Shown: positions 13,501-34,819 of the stretch, in pieces
Numbering within the stretch: the first letter of the stretch is position 1
Layout: the number at the start of each line of letters is the position of its first letter
Assembly: GCA_964036295.1 (NCBI GenBank)
Contig: OZ038462.1
Span: forward strand, 28,209,759 to 28,273,758
Length of the DNA stretch: 64,000 nucleotides
Direction of reading: 5' to 3'
Origin: Plumapathes pennacea
Lineage: Eukaryota; Cnidaria; Anthozoa; Antipatharia; Myriopathidae
The notes under the pieces: model-generated
Database searches by the model: none
Told to the model about the DNA's origin: nothing
Seen by the model: only the letters and a program-made list of their open reading frames with translations
Made by a program: the position numbers and the translations under genes

Positions 13501-16500
13501 GAGAAACACAAGCGAAACAAATTTCAATTTTTAGTTAACTTTTATAAAGTTTTACGCTTCCCAGAAGAAAGGCTCCTAACACACAAATTTTCAAAGAACA
13601 CATTTTTGTCGTTGATTGCTCTGACAGGAGGAGGAACGATGAACTCCTTTTTTACCATATTAACTACAAAATCATGACCGGTCACGGAAAATAAAATACA
13701 ACTGAGTACACATTGAGAGCTTTAGTTTGAGTGACCACTCCTTTAGGTTTTAATCGACAGTTCGGAAGTTTGCAGATTTTAGCTAGAGAAAAAAAAAGGT
13801 AAAAAGCAAAGACAATAACCCTCAGCAAAATCAGTGTGGTAGTTCTACTGGATTCTAATTGTTTTCTAACTGTTTCCTAATGGGCACTAACGGTTTCCTG
13901 AGGGTTTCTAAATTGTTTAATGGTAGTTTTCTAATATGGTCTCTAATGGTTTCTAACTGTTTAGTCTAGTGGCGTTTACTAATGGTTCTTACGGGTCTTT
14001 TGTAGTTTTCTAATGGTCTCTAATAGTTTCTAACTGTTTTCTAATGGTTTCCTAATAGTTTATTTGCGCTTTCGCGCGAATTTAAGTCAGCGAGTACTCT
14101 GATTGCTTGATAAATCACTTGGGTTATGTCTTAGATTACCTCTTGCTTTCTTATTCCTCTTCTTCATCTCAGGAAAGTGCCCCACAGGAATGTACTTCAC
14201 GGCATCAGATTGTCATCTGTGCGCAGCTGGGACGTATCAAGACGTACAGGGTCAACTGACTTGCAAGGACTGTCCCCAAGGAAAATCTTCTGTTGTTGGC
14301 GCTAAAAGCGAGGCCGAATGCAGAGGTTAGACTGCAAGTTTGCATTGTTCCGCAGGCAAATATAAACTAAATACACTAACAAAACAGAATATGAAGTTCA
14401 CTAGAATATTATACGCCGAGTGCAAAATCGCAAAATGTACGTGTCGTAAAAATTACAAGGCCTGCGGTTTTTTACTAAGTAAGTAAGTAGAGCGCCAACT
14501 CAAACACTTTCAACCAACCATTTCACTTTGAAGAAGAGACGCCAATCAGTAGTGTGGGTAAACGCCATTGCCTCTTGATTGCTCGTGTGGGAATATCGCA
14601 ATCAAGTATGGCTTTCGTTCCTGTTTGGTGGAGAATGCTTGCATACTTGGTTGGACAATTATAAGCATTATTAGCAAACATAAAACCAAATCAATCCCGC
14701 TAGTACTTTCGCGAGTCATCCAAAAACAGCTCTATATACCTTCAGAAACATTCACTGGAAGACCGTGGATCTATAGCACTTACGGAAATATGAATTCCCG
14801 GCAAATCAAACATACTTTCAAAGCCTTACAAAGAATTGCAAATGAGGTTTTATCCCGGATTTTTTAACCGTTCTCCGTTTTTCTTCAGATATTATTAGAA
14901 AAATATATGCAGCAAAATCTATTAAGAGTACACTGCTGACTATTCTTTTTGAACCACAAGATCTAATACGCTACCTCTCAACAGCTCCGTGTTCCCTTGG
15001 AAAGTTCTCCGCGGATGGTCTGGGTCCGAACTGTCAGCCGTGTCCTTTCGATACGTACCAGGATAAGACTCAACAAATGAAATGTGAACCGTGTCCTAAC
15101 GGAACTAACACTGAACACGTGGGAGCCACAAAGATCGAGGACTGTGGAAGTAAGTTATACCATCATTACATATATTAACATTACACTACATATATATAAA
15201 TGATTATATATGTACTGACTCCTACAAGAGTGGTAAAGTGATGACGTCACAAAAAGATCTTAAATGGCGTCCGTTCATAGGAATAACGTCCCGGGCATTA
15301 GCGTTTTATGTATACGGGCCAAGACTTTCAAATTCAACATTTTTTCATGGCGGATTGTACTCGACCGTCTTCGTGTTGCGCTCTTAGTTGAGTTACGGAC
15401 GGCCATCTTGAGTTTTAAAACAATTTTCTACAACGTTTACTAATGAGTGCTCGCTATATAATTCTCACATTGGACGGTTGAGATCCGTCAAGCTTAGATT
15501 CCCGCACTACTGCGATCAAAATCTTAGTAGGTTTAACTCTTCCATTCCGCAACTTCGATTATTTTTTTCTTCAGTTTCTTAGAAAAGATATATCATACGC
15601 AGTATGGGGAAATTGGCTTTTGATACCTTGCTCAGATGAAAGCTGATTGAGTTGTAAATTCTCACTACATCTCACAAACCTGTTTCTTAAGCAGCCTTTG
15701 AGCTTGGGAGCGAAAGGAAAACTTTAATATTTTTATTACTTTCTTTCAGGGGACCCCAAGGTAACCAAGATTAGTCCAAAGTCAGCGACAATCAAAGAAA
15801 ACACAGATACTTCATTTGAATGCTGGGCCACTGGACTCCCCAAGCCGAAAATAGTTTGGAGTTTCTTGCAAGCCGACAACCTCCCAGGTAATCACCGCAG
15901 GGAAAAGGGGTTGGGATGGGGCATGGTTGACCATCTTGGTGTCATAAAAACCGTCAGACTTAGTGTCAATTGACTAGAGCTACATATTTGAAAAATATAC
16001 CCATGCCAACAACATGAGGTCACTATTAGATTTATGATAACAGAGATACTGATGGATTTTTAAAATTCAAATATTTTCATAGTTGCCTTATTCTTGTAGT
16101 TTGGAACCAGTATACAAATCACCCTAGAAGAAAGCAATATGGGGCGAAATAACACGAGTTAAATGCCTCGATCTTTTTATTAATTCCATTTTACAAAGTT
16201 TTCTGCACAGTGTCAAAAACGTAAAATAGGAAACGAGAAAAATAAAAAATTCTGTTAAACTGATTCTGACAAAACGAAAGAGGACGGTGCATCTACAAAA
16301 GCCTCTTTCTTCTCCTTATGATATTTGCAAGTCTAGTTTGCCCAAGCTAGTGTGATAAAATACAACACATTATACCAACCTCAAGAAATAAAAGAAATGG
16401 TCGTCCGTTTTGTTGTTTTGTTGTTATTTGTTTTTATATCTCAAACAGCGGAGTTCCTGGGTAAGATGACCCAGGAGCCAATCAAAGACGACCAAGGAAA

Positions 16501-16986
16501 CGCTGGCGTCAAACTTGTCATTCAAGGTGCACAAGTTAAAAACACTGGCTCTTACGACTGCACTGCAACAAATACTCACGGAAAAGTGACCGATATGGCA
16601 CAACTTACTGTCGAAAAAGACTTTGGGTATAGCTCTGGGTAAGTTAGATACAAAGATCGTGTATGGTGTGAATGGTACTCATAGTGTGGTACGTTGAAAT
16701 ATAGTATGATACAGTGTGGTGTATGCTATGCTATCATGTTATGGAATGTATTGTATGTTTTGGTATGCAGGATTAATTACAGCTATGTTTTACTGCAATA
16801 TTGCGTTTAGGACCGCATAGTTTATTAAGTTATGGCATGGTATACAGTACAGTAGTCGAGTATAATATGTTACATAAATACAGCACAGTGTCCGTTTCTA
16901 CAAAATTACACCGTACCACACGACATGGTTTTAAACGTTTGAACGTCAGTTTCTTTACTTTCTATTTCAGAGGCGGTCAAGGCTGA
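202..16986 (+). CDS. Secreted PLAT / cbEGF / Sushi / HYR / cysteine-rich / Ig mosaic protein, 21 exons, about 974 aa
   Basis: Probable secreted extracellular-matrix or recognition protein. Exons that join in frame: 202-268, 891-1029, 3392-3494, 4660-4747, 5244-5291, 6510-6650, 7075-7194, 7779-7916, 8430-8555, 8911-9045, 9551-9751, 9957-10148, 10621-10860, 10969-11208, 12632-12826, 13331-13420, 14173-14325, 14985-15149, 15750-15887, 16449-16638, 16971-16986 (2925 nt). Exon 1 is a signal peptide ([21 protein letters not shown]). Exons 2-4 form a PLAT domain ([28 protein letters not shown]). Five EGF modules follow, four opening with DxDEC and carrying the C-N/D-x4-Y/F-x-C calcium-binding pattern. 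Then two Sushi modules, two HYR-like modules, a third Sushi-like exon, a short Cys exon, two GCC2_GCC3/ephrin-receptor-like Cys modules, and an Ig domain split over two exons (ECWATG / YDCTATN). No membrane segment is seen. AATAAA lies at 17052-17057. The domain families are recognised; the architecture matches no named gene I can assign, so function is inference. Confidence 0.88.
1539..1572 (-). repeat. Dispersed GACGTTTCGAGCG...TTCGTCAGAGC motif, hammerhead-core-like (copy A)
   Basis: Read on the minus strand this is CUGACGA, then a GGGC/GCUC stem with a UAAC loop, then GAAAC and GUC. The same 34-nt string recurs at 28798-28831, and a CpG-decayed copy lies at 52758-52790. It sits in intron 2 of the mosaic gene. 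It is a dispersed repeat end; ribozyme relatedness is a hypothesis. Confidence 0.55.
2016..2889. mobile_element. Inverted-repeat DNA element in intron 2
   Basis: The arms at 2016-2063 and 2846-2889 are inverted copies sharing GACGAAATCAAAGGCTCTGG and flanking sequence, about 45 nt each. The interior, about 780 nt, has no convincing protein. It is probably a non-autonomous DNA transposon. Confidence 0.6.
3590..3835. repeat. Dispersed CCAATCAG/GATTGGTTTT-type repeat (family member 1)
   Basis: This block is rich in short strings such as AACCAATCAG, GATTGGTTTTACT and CGCCATTGCC. Similar blocks occur at about 9165-9375, 14500-14720 and 45690-45965, in both orientations. It is an interspersed element without coding capacity. 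Confidence 0.5.
3904..4388. mobile_element. MITE with TTAGTGACGGGGAGGTG-type ends
   Basis: The left end TTAGTGACGGGAAGGTG and the right end CACCTCCCCGTCACTAA are inverted copies. The interior repeats 'CCCAAAAAAGGACCA'-like strings at both sides, so the inverted similarity extends inward. It lies in intron 3 of the mosaic gene. Confidence 0.65.
4846..5031. mobile_element. Short MITE with about 43-nt terminal inverted repeats
   Basis: The left arm GGACATTTGCACAATGACGT and the right arm ACGTCATCATGCAAATGTGC are inverted copies that continue through GACTACAACTACCAG. The element is about 186 nt and lies in intron 4. The TGACGTCA at its edge resembles a CRE, but it belongs to the repeat. Confidence 0.7.
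6239..6276. repeat. 17-bp-arm perfect hairpin
   Basis: CAACCTCGTTCCCAGGG is followed after four bases by its exact reverse complement. It is a short palindromic repeat in intron 5, probably the core of a dispersed element. Confidence 0.75.
7447..7591. mobile_element. Tc1/mariner-pogo-like MITE with TA target duplication
   Basis: The ends CAGTAGAATCCCACTAACTC and GAGTTAGCGGGGTTCTACTG are inverted copies, and TA flanks both sides (7445-7446 and 7592-7593). At 145 nt it has no room for a transposase. It lies in intron 7 of the mosaic gene. Confidence 0.75.
11229..11665. mobile_element. MITE with AGCCCTGGCCAAACGAGGTG ends and internal ACTTGCATCG repeats
   Basis: Both ends carry AGCCCTGGCCAAACGAGGTG in inverted orientation. 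The interior contains many copies of a GACTTGCATC/GATGCAAGTC unit on both strands. It begins about 20 nt downstream of the exon 14 splice donor. Confidence 0.7.
13835..14060 (+). repeat. Degenerate short tandem repeat (TAATGGTTTCTAACTGTTTTC-like)
   Basis: Variants of CTAATGGTTTC and CTAACTGTTT repeat irregularly through this stretch of intron 16. It is low-complexity and has no coding potential. Confidence 0.6.
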
Positions 16987-18110
16987 AGGAGCAACACTGA
17001 ATGCCTGTTCTTGATCTATGACAGTTGTGCAGTTACTTTGTCTAAAACCAAAATAAATTTACAGTGTAGTTGAAATGTGTGACGATGTTTATCAGGCATC
17101 TATTACCACCTTTTATACAAGTATAAGATAAACTTCAAAGTAGGCGAAGTATTCAAAATTGTATGCAGCTTTTATTGCTCAAAATCCCTCTGGCTGCTCG
17201 ATCCAATCTTTGGACCCAACTTCAGTGCAGTGACTGGTTAATGAACATCATAAATCCAAGTTAAGGGGATCCTCTCAGCCAATTCAATGACTTTGTTTAC
17301 ATCTGACTAAATTTGGTTCCCAACACGAAAGAGCGTAGTTAATCAAAAAGAAAATAGGTTGGTAGAACTTTTAGATCAAAAGAAACAAATCTTCTGCTCA
17401 AACAAGTCGTATAACATGGATTGATATTCATCTTTCGACTTTCGGGGGCCCAAAAATGGCGGTCAATGAATAGCAATTCATTTCCATATCCTTCATTTCC
17501 ATCCATCATTTTTTAAAATCTAAAAGTGCTACTAACCTATTATCCTTTTGATTCATTAACTGCAGTATTTTGTGTTGGGAATTAAATTTAGCCTCGGATA
17601 TTGTTAAATGTAAACAAAAACATTGAGTTGGCTGAGAGGGCTCCTTTAAATCGATTGCCCGCCGTTAGGAAATCCGGATTCTATAAAATATTTTCCATGA
17701 CATTACATCCGGAATCCAGAATTCCTAGAATTGACTGTAATCCAGAAACAAGAAGGTCATGCCAGAACCCGGAATACATGATCTTAGGACTCGTTTACCT
17801 GACAAAACCAGATAGTAACTGGTCTATGAACATTATGTAACAGCTGTCGAATCGAATCGAAAGACAAACATCACCATGCAGCACACTCTCCGCCATAAAT
17901 TCTGAAAAACCATCGAAAGTGTTTGTTTACACCTCTTAGCAAAAAGGATTATCATACATTTCTGGGTTAAAGAAACTCGTAACAGCAATAGCTACTTACA
18001 AAAATCATCCCTATTCTGCTAGCATATAGTGCAGGGCATAGTCAGTGGAGGTGAAAGTCACCAACGTATCTCTATCATCAATTTATCGGGACCTTAGTAC
18101 ATGAAGTCAA
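16987..18110. other. Intergenic: 3' end of mosaic gene and a MITE
   Basis: The polyadenylation hexamer AATAAA is at 17052-17057, 65 nt after the stop. Beyond it no coding exon is visible; the stretch contains the inverted-repeat element at about 17265-17650. Confidence 0.5.
17265..17650. mobile_element. Inverted-repeat element (CTCTCAGCCAAnTCAATG ends)
   Basis: The left end CTCTCAGCCAATTCAATG with TTTGTTTACAT and TTCCCAAC is mirrored at the right end by GTTGGGAA, ATGTAAACAAAA and CATTGAGTTGGCTGAGAG. The arms are about 75 nt and the element about 390 nt. It is non-coding. Confidence 0.6.
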
Positions 18111-18111
18111 G

Positions 18112-18720
18112 TGGTTGCTACTGTGCAGTTCTGCAAGCATGCCTCCCTCCCTCATCAGAAAAGCTTCCGGGTCGTCAAACTCCACCACCCGGCCGTCGTC
18201 CAACACCAAACTCTTATCACAATCACTGATAGTGTTGAAGTCAACGAGCAATAGTAATCAAGGTCCACTCCTTGAATTTCTTGTGGATGGTCTCTTGAAT
18301 GATACGATCCGTTTCGTATAATCCACATTGGCCGTGGCTTTCGTCCAACAAGACAACTTTGCTCCTCTGCAATAGAGCGCGAGCCAAGCAAAGCAGCTGC
18401 CTCTCAACAGCACTGACATTTGATCCATATTCCTTAACTTCTTCGTGTAGCTGATCGGGAAGCTTTGACACCTTGGTTGTCAGACCCGCTTCCTACACTA
18501 CTTCTCAAATTGCGCCGTCCTGACTTTCTGCAAACGGATCCGAATTCATGCGGAGTGTGCCAGTGAACAGGATTGGATCTTGAGTGATGACTGAGAGTGC
18601 ACGACGGGAGCTTTGTATGTTCAGACTTTGAATGTCAATGCCATCAACAGTGATGCGACCCGCGGGACCGTTAGCACGTGAATCCACGAGAGGACCAAAT
18701 CCGCTGCGTCCCCTGTTTTC
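18112..18720 (-). pseudogene. ABCC/MRP-type ABC transporter, second nucleotide-binding domain fragment, disrupted
   Basis: Translated fragments follow the C-terminal ABCC nucleotide-binding domain in order: GRITVDGIDIQSLNIQSSRR and VITQDPILFTGTLRMN; then PDQLHEEVKEYGSN, ERQLLCLARALLQRSKVVLL (signature and Walker B region), IQETIHKKFKEWTLITIA, and a frame-shifted tail resembling the distal end. Two in-frame stops lie near 18487-18508 where the family has Trp or Leu/Glu codons. The signature reads VSAVERQ instead of the usual SVGERQ, Walker B loses its normal Ala-Thr after DE, and the Walker A segment upstream is unrecognisable. The fragment spans what would normally be several exons without introns. 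It is a dead copy, either a retrocopy or a decayed duplicate. Confidence 0.8.
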
Positions 18721-19594
18721 TATAGTGCTTTGGGCTTACACACTACATGCATGCAATTTTTGCCGATGGTAAAACTTACGACTACTACCGCCGGAATAAA
18801 TGAGTGTACAAAAACAACATAAACACGGTAGACAATTGTTTACCAACTATCGCTGCTATAAAGTACATACTAAGCCACTAAAATATTTTAAAGCTCACAG
18901 GCAAGGAACATAGCATGATATTTTAATCACTGTTGATAGTTCTGTATGCTACAATAAACAAGCAGTAACATTTTTTTTTTTTTTGTTGCCAACCAGGAAG
19001 AAACCACAAAACACACTTGCCATTTGCTCACAAAAATAGCAATGACATTCTCTTACTGCATACTGATCTTTTTTTGCAGTAAAATCAATCACCAGTTCTT
19101 TCTTGGGGCCTGTTACAATATAACCAGTACTTTGATTTTGAAAACCACTCTAAGGAGTGACCAGGAACTGTGTGTGAAATAGGCCAAGGAATAGCCTCAA
19201 TATTCAACATTTTATATGGATGTTTGCACTGAGGACCCAGATTTAGAGGCTCTTTCAAACTGCCCCTAGGAGGTGCCAGCATTGAGATTCAAGTCTCAAA
19301 AACAACACAGTATTAAGTGTAGAATAGTTTATTATGTCATACTTTCACTTAGGATTCGTTCTATTCAATGCTAGTGAAGGCAATCACAGGAAACAAGAAG
19401 AGAAAAGGAAAAAAAAAACCCTATCAGATCAACATGAATATTAAATGGAACTAAGACTTCACAAGGCACATGTTGGGCCAATGCATTCATTTATATAACG
19501 TTCATTTCCCAGCATCACATGTTTAAACAATGAACGATCCAGCATGCATCACAGATTGACTCGACATCCAATTTTCTACAACCTTACATTTTTT
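18721..19594. other. Intergenic plus 3' UTR of the V-ATPase subunit c gene
   Basis: No coding exon is visible. On the minus strand AATAAA occurs at 19333-19328, giving a 3' UTR of roughly 270-290 nt for the V-ATPase gene. A T run lies near 18971-18984. Confidence 0.5.
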
Positions 19595-22128
19595 CTAAGA
19601 TGTGTTCTTCGTGGTTAGAATAAGGGCGACAATGAGTCCGTATAACCCCAGGACTTCAGCAAAAATCAAGATCAGGATCATGCCAACAAAAAGGCGGGGC
19701 TGCTGCGCTGTCCCTCGGACTCCTGCATCACCAACAATTCCGATTGCAAACCCAGCTGCCAGGCCACTGAGACCAACACTGAGACCAGCTCCCAAGTCCA
19801 GGAAACTCCTGCAATGCAGTATTGTAAGGTGAGTTGATAAAAAAAAAAAAAAAAAAAAAAAAAGAAAATCTGCTGAACCAAAATTAAATAGAACAGAATC
19901 ACATTGGGTAAAGGCTTGCTTACAGTGGTCACACTAAGCTGGAAGCAAGAACTATCTGAGATCGACCCGGCCCAAAAGTGAAACAAATGGAAACATGCAA
20001 GCTCTCGAGGTAGCCTAACTCGAATGTGAATACTGGCTATTTTTATCACAGTCCTCGACATGAACTGTTGCCCACTATGCCTGGGTCAACTAAAAAGTTT
20101 GGTCGGGCAGGTAAATTCAGGGCCAGGCAACCAGACAAACATCCACTTGCTCAAAGTCAATCTACAGTCCAAAGGGCAACCAACCTAGGACATTTTTGTA
20201 AAGCACTTACAAAGCTTTCTCTACTATTACTTATCAGTATCAAAACAATAATTGTTTTGTGTGAAAAAGCAATGTTATGTAAAAATTATTAACCAATCAA
20301 GTTTTAAATGAAATGTCTCTGTAAAACACAAAATGCATTTGTTTGGGTGAGAACTCTTCCTGTCTTGTCATTATCTTTTGAGATGGCAAAGCTAAACTTT
20401 TGCTAGTTGAAGAAAATGAGACCTTGTATTGGGGTGTCACTGATCTGCGGAACAGCAGACTGCAGAGCCTACCAAAATGACTTTTCGCTAATTTTTATTT
20501 CTGCAGTGATGCCCATGCATTACCACAGCATTGGTAGACAAGCAATGAAGACTTACAAATTAAAATACTCTGGAGTGACATTTTGGCTCAAGTCTTGTCT
20601 GTTGCAGCGATCAAGCTTGATTAACAAAGCCAAAACAGCGACTCAAACAACACAAATAAGTGAACTGCCTGTTGGCATCAGCTTGAGTTTAAATAATATG
20701 TACTGCCTATCTGGCATGATAGTGCATTTCATCAAAGGTAAAGTGGATCTTGTGTTTGCATATTTGTTCTGGTATATCTCTTGAGTTGTGTTTTAAAATT
20801 GGCTTGAGCAAGTTTTGTTGCTTGTCTGCCAAAGTTAAGGAGAGCAGAATTTCAAAAATATGACCCAAAAATCAACAGTATATTATACTGAGAGTCCTTT
20901 TCACCACCATGGCCATTCAATGACAACAACAAACAAGTTTTTTTGGCTGGAGTGTGTTACAAAACTATGTTTATCAATGTGCTTACATTAAAATAAGTGA
21001 AAAATCCCTTTCACACATGCTAAAATAGTAGCATGGCACCCTAAAATTTCAGGCACCGAAACCTCAGTATAGCATGGTCTGCCCCTTTTACAAAGGGCAA
21101 ATCAAGTTCCACAGTCTGCTGTTCCGCAGATTAGTGACACCCCTTGTACATTGTGCTAACATAACTATATTCAAATAAAAAAAAACCATGCCAAGTGTGT
21201 ATTTGACATTTAACTACTGGTATTCAACCAAGGTGTTACAAAATCTAATTTTCATTGTTAGATAAATTGTTAACATAAAAACATTAAACAAAAAGCAAAC
21301 AACTGTGACAGGAAAGTGTATGTAGGATTGAATTTATTTGATTGCTATATTACTTGGAATCCACACACAAGAAATTAAATGTTGTGCCTCTTTGATGTGC
21401 TGCCTTTGTCTCGTACGTAAACTGGAGAACTACTGTATTACCTGGCTTATCTTTTTAAAACACAGAACTTACTTGTAAAGAGTGTAAGTTGAGGCGTCCA
21501 CTGAAAGAGATTAAAAAACGCAAGCGAACATCAGCGAACAAATGTACCAAAAGCCACATTACATATTCATTGTCATAACACCTGTTTTTGCGTGCTAAAA
21601 AATTCTGTAACATGAATGCGTATTAAAATACGTCAAAACAGCGCACGACTTGTACGAGTTTCGAATTGATCGGTACTTTACCCCGGTAATCTACGCTACT
21701 TTTTAGGAAAAGTCAAAGAGAAAGATTCACAGACTGCAGTGAAACTTGAAAGGTTTACATTTTCAGCTTCGCCGGCAAGCCCGCGGGCGTATACTTACTG
21801 CCATTGCCGATTAAAACAGCGACTACAAGGCCGTAAATAGCAATGATACCCGCCATAACCACGGGAATGATTGATTTCATGATCAACTCCGGCCTCATCA
21901 CGCTCATTGCTGCGATTCCAGTACCGCTCTTCGCCGTACCATACGCTGCGCCGAGCGCTGAAAGGGAGAACATGCGAGTCAGACACGGCCGCCATCTTTG
22001 TTTTCTTCCCCAAGTGAAAGGACGCAAAATAAGACAGAAAACGAGCTTTACTTACCGCTAAAGACCATGGCGGATGTAGCACCCATCACGCCAAAGAAAG
22101 CGACATAACTGGGCTGGTCGTTTGCCAT
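19595..22128 (-). CDS. ATP6V0C: V-type proton ATPase 16 kDa proteolipid subunit c
   Basis: Subunit c forms the proton-carrying rotor ring of the membrane V0 sector, in lysosomes, endosomes and plasma membrane. Exons in transcript order: 22128-22056, 21957-21799, 21500-21473, 19808-19595. They join in frame to 157 aa, the normal family length. The protein starts [20 protein letters not shown], followed by [19 protein letters not shown] and the second half [20 protein letters not shown]. It is four hydrophobic helices, a duplicated two-helix hairpin. The proton-carrying glutamate in helix 4 is present (FAEVLGLYG, about residue 138). The 28-nt third exon covers the short inter-repeat loop. The start is the first ATG of a well-conserved N terminus. 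The gene is divergent from SLC30A9; the two starts are 386 bp apart. Intron 3 carries a 713-bp inverted-repeat element. No defects are seen. Confidence 0.97.
20431..21143. mobile_element. 713-bp DNA element with about 32-nt terminal inverted repeats
   Basis: The ends GGGGTGTCACTGATCTGCGG and CCGCAGATTAGTGACACCCC are inverted copies continuing through AACAGCAGACTG. TTGTA occurs next to both ends and might be a target duplication, but it is not clean. No transposase is recognisable. It lies in ATP6V0C intron 3. Confidence 0.75.
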
Positions 22129-22514
22129 GCTAGCCTAAGATCAGTACAGGAAAGTGAATTGCTTGCGTTCGTCCCACAATATGGCAGCCCAAGACTGATC
22201 ACGGTGATCACGAGACTTGACGTTCCTTTAGAACCCAGGCCTTTGAAGGCAAGAATGACCCAGAGGGGTAGGGAGGGGGAGTGAGGAGAAAAGGGTCTAG
22301 AAAGTGCTTACACTATAAAATCCCCTTTTACAACACTTTTACCCGCCCACGTAAATCTAAAGGTCTCCCACAACGCAAAAACACTCACATACGCAAAAAT
22401 AAAACAGAAAAACAGCTATTAAGCAAATGTGTTAGTAGCCAGGTAGCCACCCTTCAGGGGTGGTCGCCAAGCCACATAAACAGTCGTCTTGATGATTTCA
22501 TAAGCAGCGTTTGA
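22129..22514. promoter_or_regulatory. Bidirectional promoter region, ATP6V0C (-) / SLC30A9 (+)
   Basis: These 386 bp lie between two opposing start codons, with no other gene. A TGATCACGGTGATCA inverted repeat sits near 22196-22212. No TATA box is evident. A shared promoter is inferred from the head-to-head spacing. Confidence 0.55.
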
Positions 22515-32360
<9,846 letters not shown>

Positions 32361-33120
32361 GAGCGATGTTTCTGTTCTAAAGGCTTGGATTTTGCAAAAT
32401 GTGGGAGCCAATACCAGCAAATGTTGAGTAATGAATTACGCGATTATTTATATTGACGCTGAAACTTCGGCTACACACGTCCCTACCTCGCGAAGAACCT
32501 CAATCTACAGGACAAGAAACACCGAGTACATCGCCAAATGGGTAATAGCAGGAGATCTTGACTCCTGGCCCTGGTGAATAGACAGTACCATCAGATGTGA
32601 CATGCTCAGAAGCTTCTTTGCCAAGAACCTACAAGATGAGGTACAAGACATGCCAAGAGAAGCAGACCTCCCTTGACGAACATAGCTGTCCCGTGATGCT
32701 CTCTGTGCACCCAGCTTCAAATTTACAGCGAATGGGCAATTAATTGTGATCAACCATAAATATGCCCGCCATTTTCAACCACCTCATCGGAAACGCAAGC
32801 CTTCGGGCAGCAATTTGCGTGGGTTTAAGACGTTGAAAGTTTTCAAAATATTTCACTCCATAAATCACGAGGTGTAGTTTTATGTTGTTGTTTTTTGTTG
32901 TTTTTGTTTTGACTCCCTCCAGTAAAACCAATAGAAACTAACATAACTGAAAGGAACAATCTGAATACCGCAACGAAAATATAAATAGTCTGACTGTTGA
33001 ATTTATGCACACATTGTCAGGTCCACCGATGTTGAAGGTCAACACAATCTTTGAAAACCTTGATAAACTGTATCTTAGACTCGCTGTGTGAAGGTTTGAC
33101 TCTTAAAGAGAACATTGCTA
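32361..33120. other. Intergenic region downstream of SLC30A9
   Basis: No supported gene. A minus-strand frame at about 32505-32753 is open, but I recognise no family in it, and neighbouring frames look like decayed coding sequence. No clear polyadenylation signal close to the SLC30A9 stop was found. Confidence 0.4.
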
Positions 33121-33333
33121 CGATACGATACGATACGATAATCTTTATTTAAACACGATAAGAGTTTAAGCATCAGCTTGTGGGGTCGTGTATAAAACAA
33201 ATAGTAATAAGCTAATCAGTAACCTATATTTAAATTATTAATAACTAGTAAAAACTAACATTCCTATAATAAATATCTAAAAATACTAATAATAATAACA
33301 GCAATAACAATAGCGTGCTAGTATAGTGTATAA

Positions 33334-34819
33334 TTAATAATATCTAAAATGTTCATTAGAATCTGGGATGGACTGGGCAGATAGGGCGTTAAAATCTATA
33401 TTACGAAGTGTTTTTGTTCCTTTGGCCCTTTTCACATACGTTGTAGCAGATAGTGTTTCATCGCAGGGTAAGTGCGCTGAAAGTGCGTTCCAAACTATAG
33501 GGCCTCTATGGGCTATAGAGTTTTTCATGAAATAGGTGTTGAACCGGGGCACCTTGAGTTTGTTGCTATTTCTGAAATTATAATTATTATTGGGTCTTTC
33601 TATAATGTGGGACATGCTGTTCGGTGCTAAATCATGATATAGCTTGTACATTAGTTTCACTAAACTAGTTTTATATATAAAAAATAGGTTGTCCCATTTT
33701 GCCGTTCTCAGAACGTCCACTGTAGGCATATCCCATGGGAGATTGAAAATAAGTTGTAGTGTAAGGATTCTAAGGAGTTGAAATTGTCCTTACAGGTGAA
33801 GCCACCCCAGACGGGTATCGCATACGTTACTGAGGGTAGAATTACTTTAAAATATAAATCTAAAAGCGTTTGTCTGGGCAGAAATCTGCTTCTTTTGATC
33901 ATATTTAATTTACTGGCGAAGCTCTTTTTTACTTCGCCCATGTGACGGGACCAAGTAAGTTTGTCATCAATTGTGACTGCGAGCAATCTGGAGTGTTTGA
34001 CCCATCGTATTTCATGTGCTCCTAGTGTGAGTTTGTTGAGTGGGCCGATGAAGGAGCCTCGGTGGAGTAGCATCGCCTCACATTTCACGGGGTGCGGGAT
34101 CATGGAGTTCGAATTACACCAAGTATACAGCTCGTCGAGCGAATTGTTGAGTAGTTCAGTAACTTCGTCCACAGAGTCGCCAATACAATAGAGTGTTGTG
34201 TCGTCCGCATACATAAAGACTGTCCCAGAGGTGACCGCCAGCGGCAAGTCGTTTGTATACAATGTGAACAAGGACGGGCCGAGGACGGAGCCCTGCGGTA
34301 CACCGCAGGTCACTTCAGCGTAATCTGACCTTTGTCCGTTTATGGTGGTGTACTGCTGTCTTTGCCCTAGGTAGTCTTTCAGCCACGATAGTAGACATCC
34401 GGTGATTCCAAAACAGTGTTCAAGTTTGCTCATGAGTCTGAGATGTGATACACTATCGAACGCTTTCTGGAAATCGATGAAGACTACGCCGACAACTTTT
34501 TTGGAATCAAGGGCTTTTCTCCAGATCTCAGTTAAATTGACCAGTAATAGGTCTGTGGAGTGTCCCTTCCTGTATGCCCATTGATGTTCTGTGACCAGTT
34601 GGTTGTCTGTGAAGACGTGTTGAACAATACTGTCTGTTACCATGATTCAATGATTTTACTAGGTACACTTAAAATTGACAACGGTCGGTAGTTTCCACAC
34701 TCTGTTTCATCCTCTTTCTTGAACACCGGGTTTACCCTCGCTGTTTTCCATGCACTGTAGACGGTACCACTGTTTATGCTGTGCGAGTACAGATCTGTGA
34801 GTGGTGTGTCAAGGGACAA
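33334..34819 (-). pseudogene. Reverse transcriptase region of the decayed LINE
   Basis: Three overlapping frames together give the polymerase palm, thumb and C-terminal region: 34819-34637 (fingers, FKKEDETECGNYRPLS), 34643-33708 (palm with AFDS, PQGSVLGP and YADD) and 33729-33334 (C-terminal tail). The breaks are single-base frameshifts. The catalytic motif is intact, but the reading frame is not. Confidence 0.8.

Noticed and set aside
20407-20784. 125-codon plus-strand frame
   Set aside because: It lies within the 713-bp transposon-like element in an ATP6V0C intron; no similarity is recognised.
32505-32753. Minus-strand 82-codon frame downstream of SLC30A9
   Set aside because: No family is recognised, adjacent frames are broken, and no splice context supports it.
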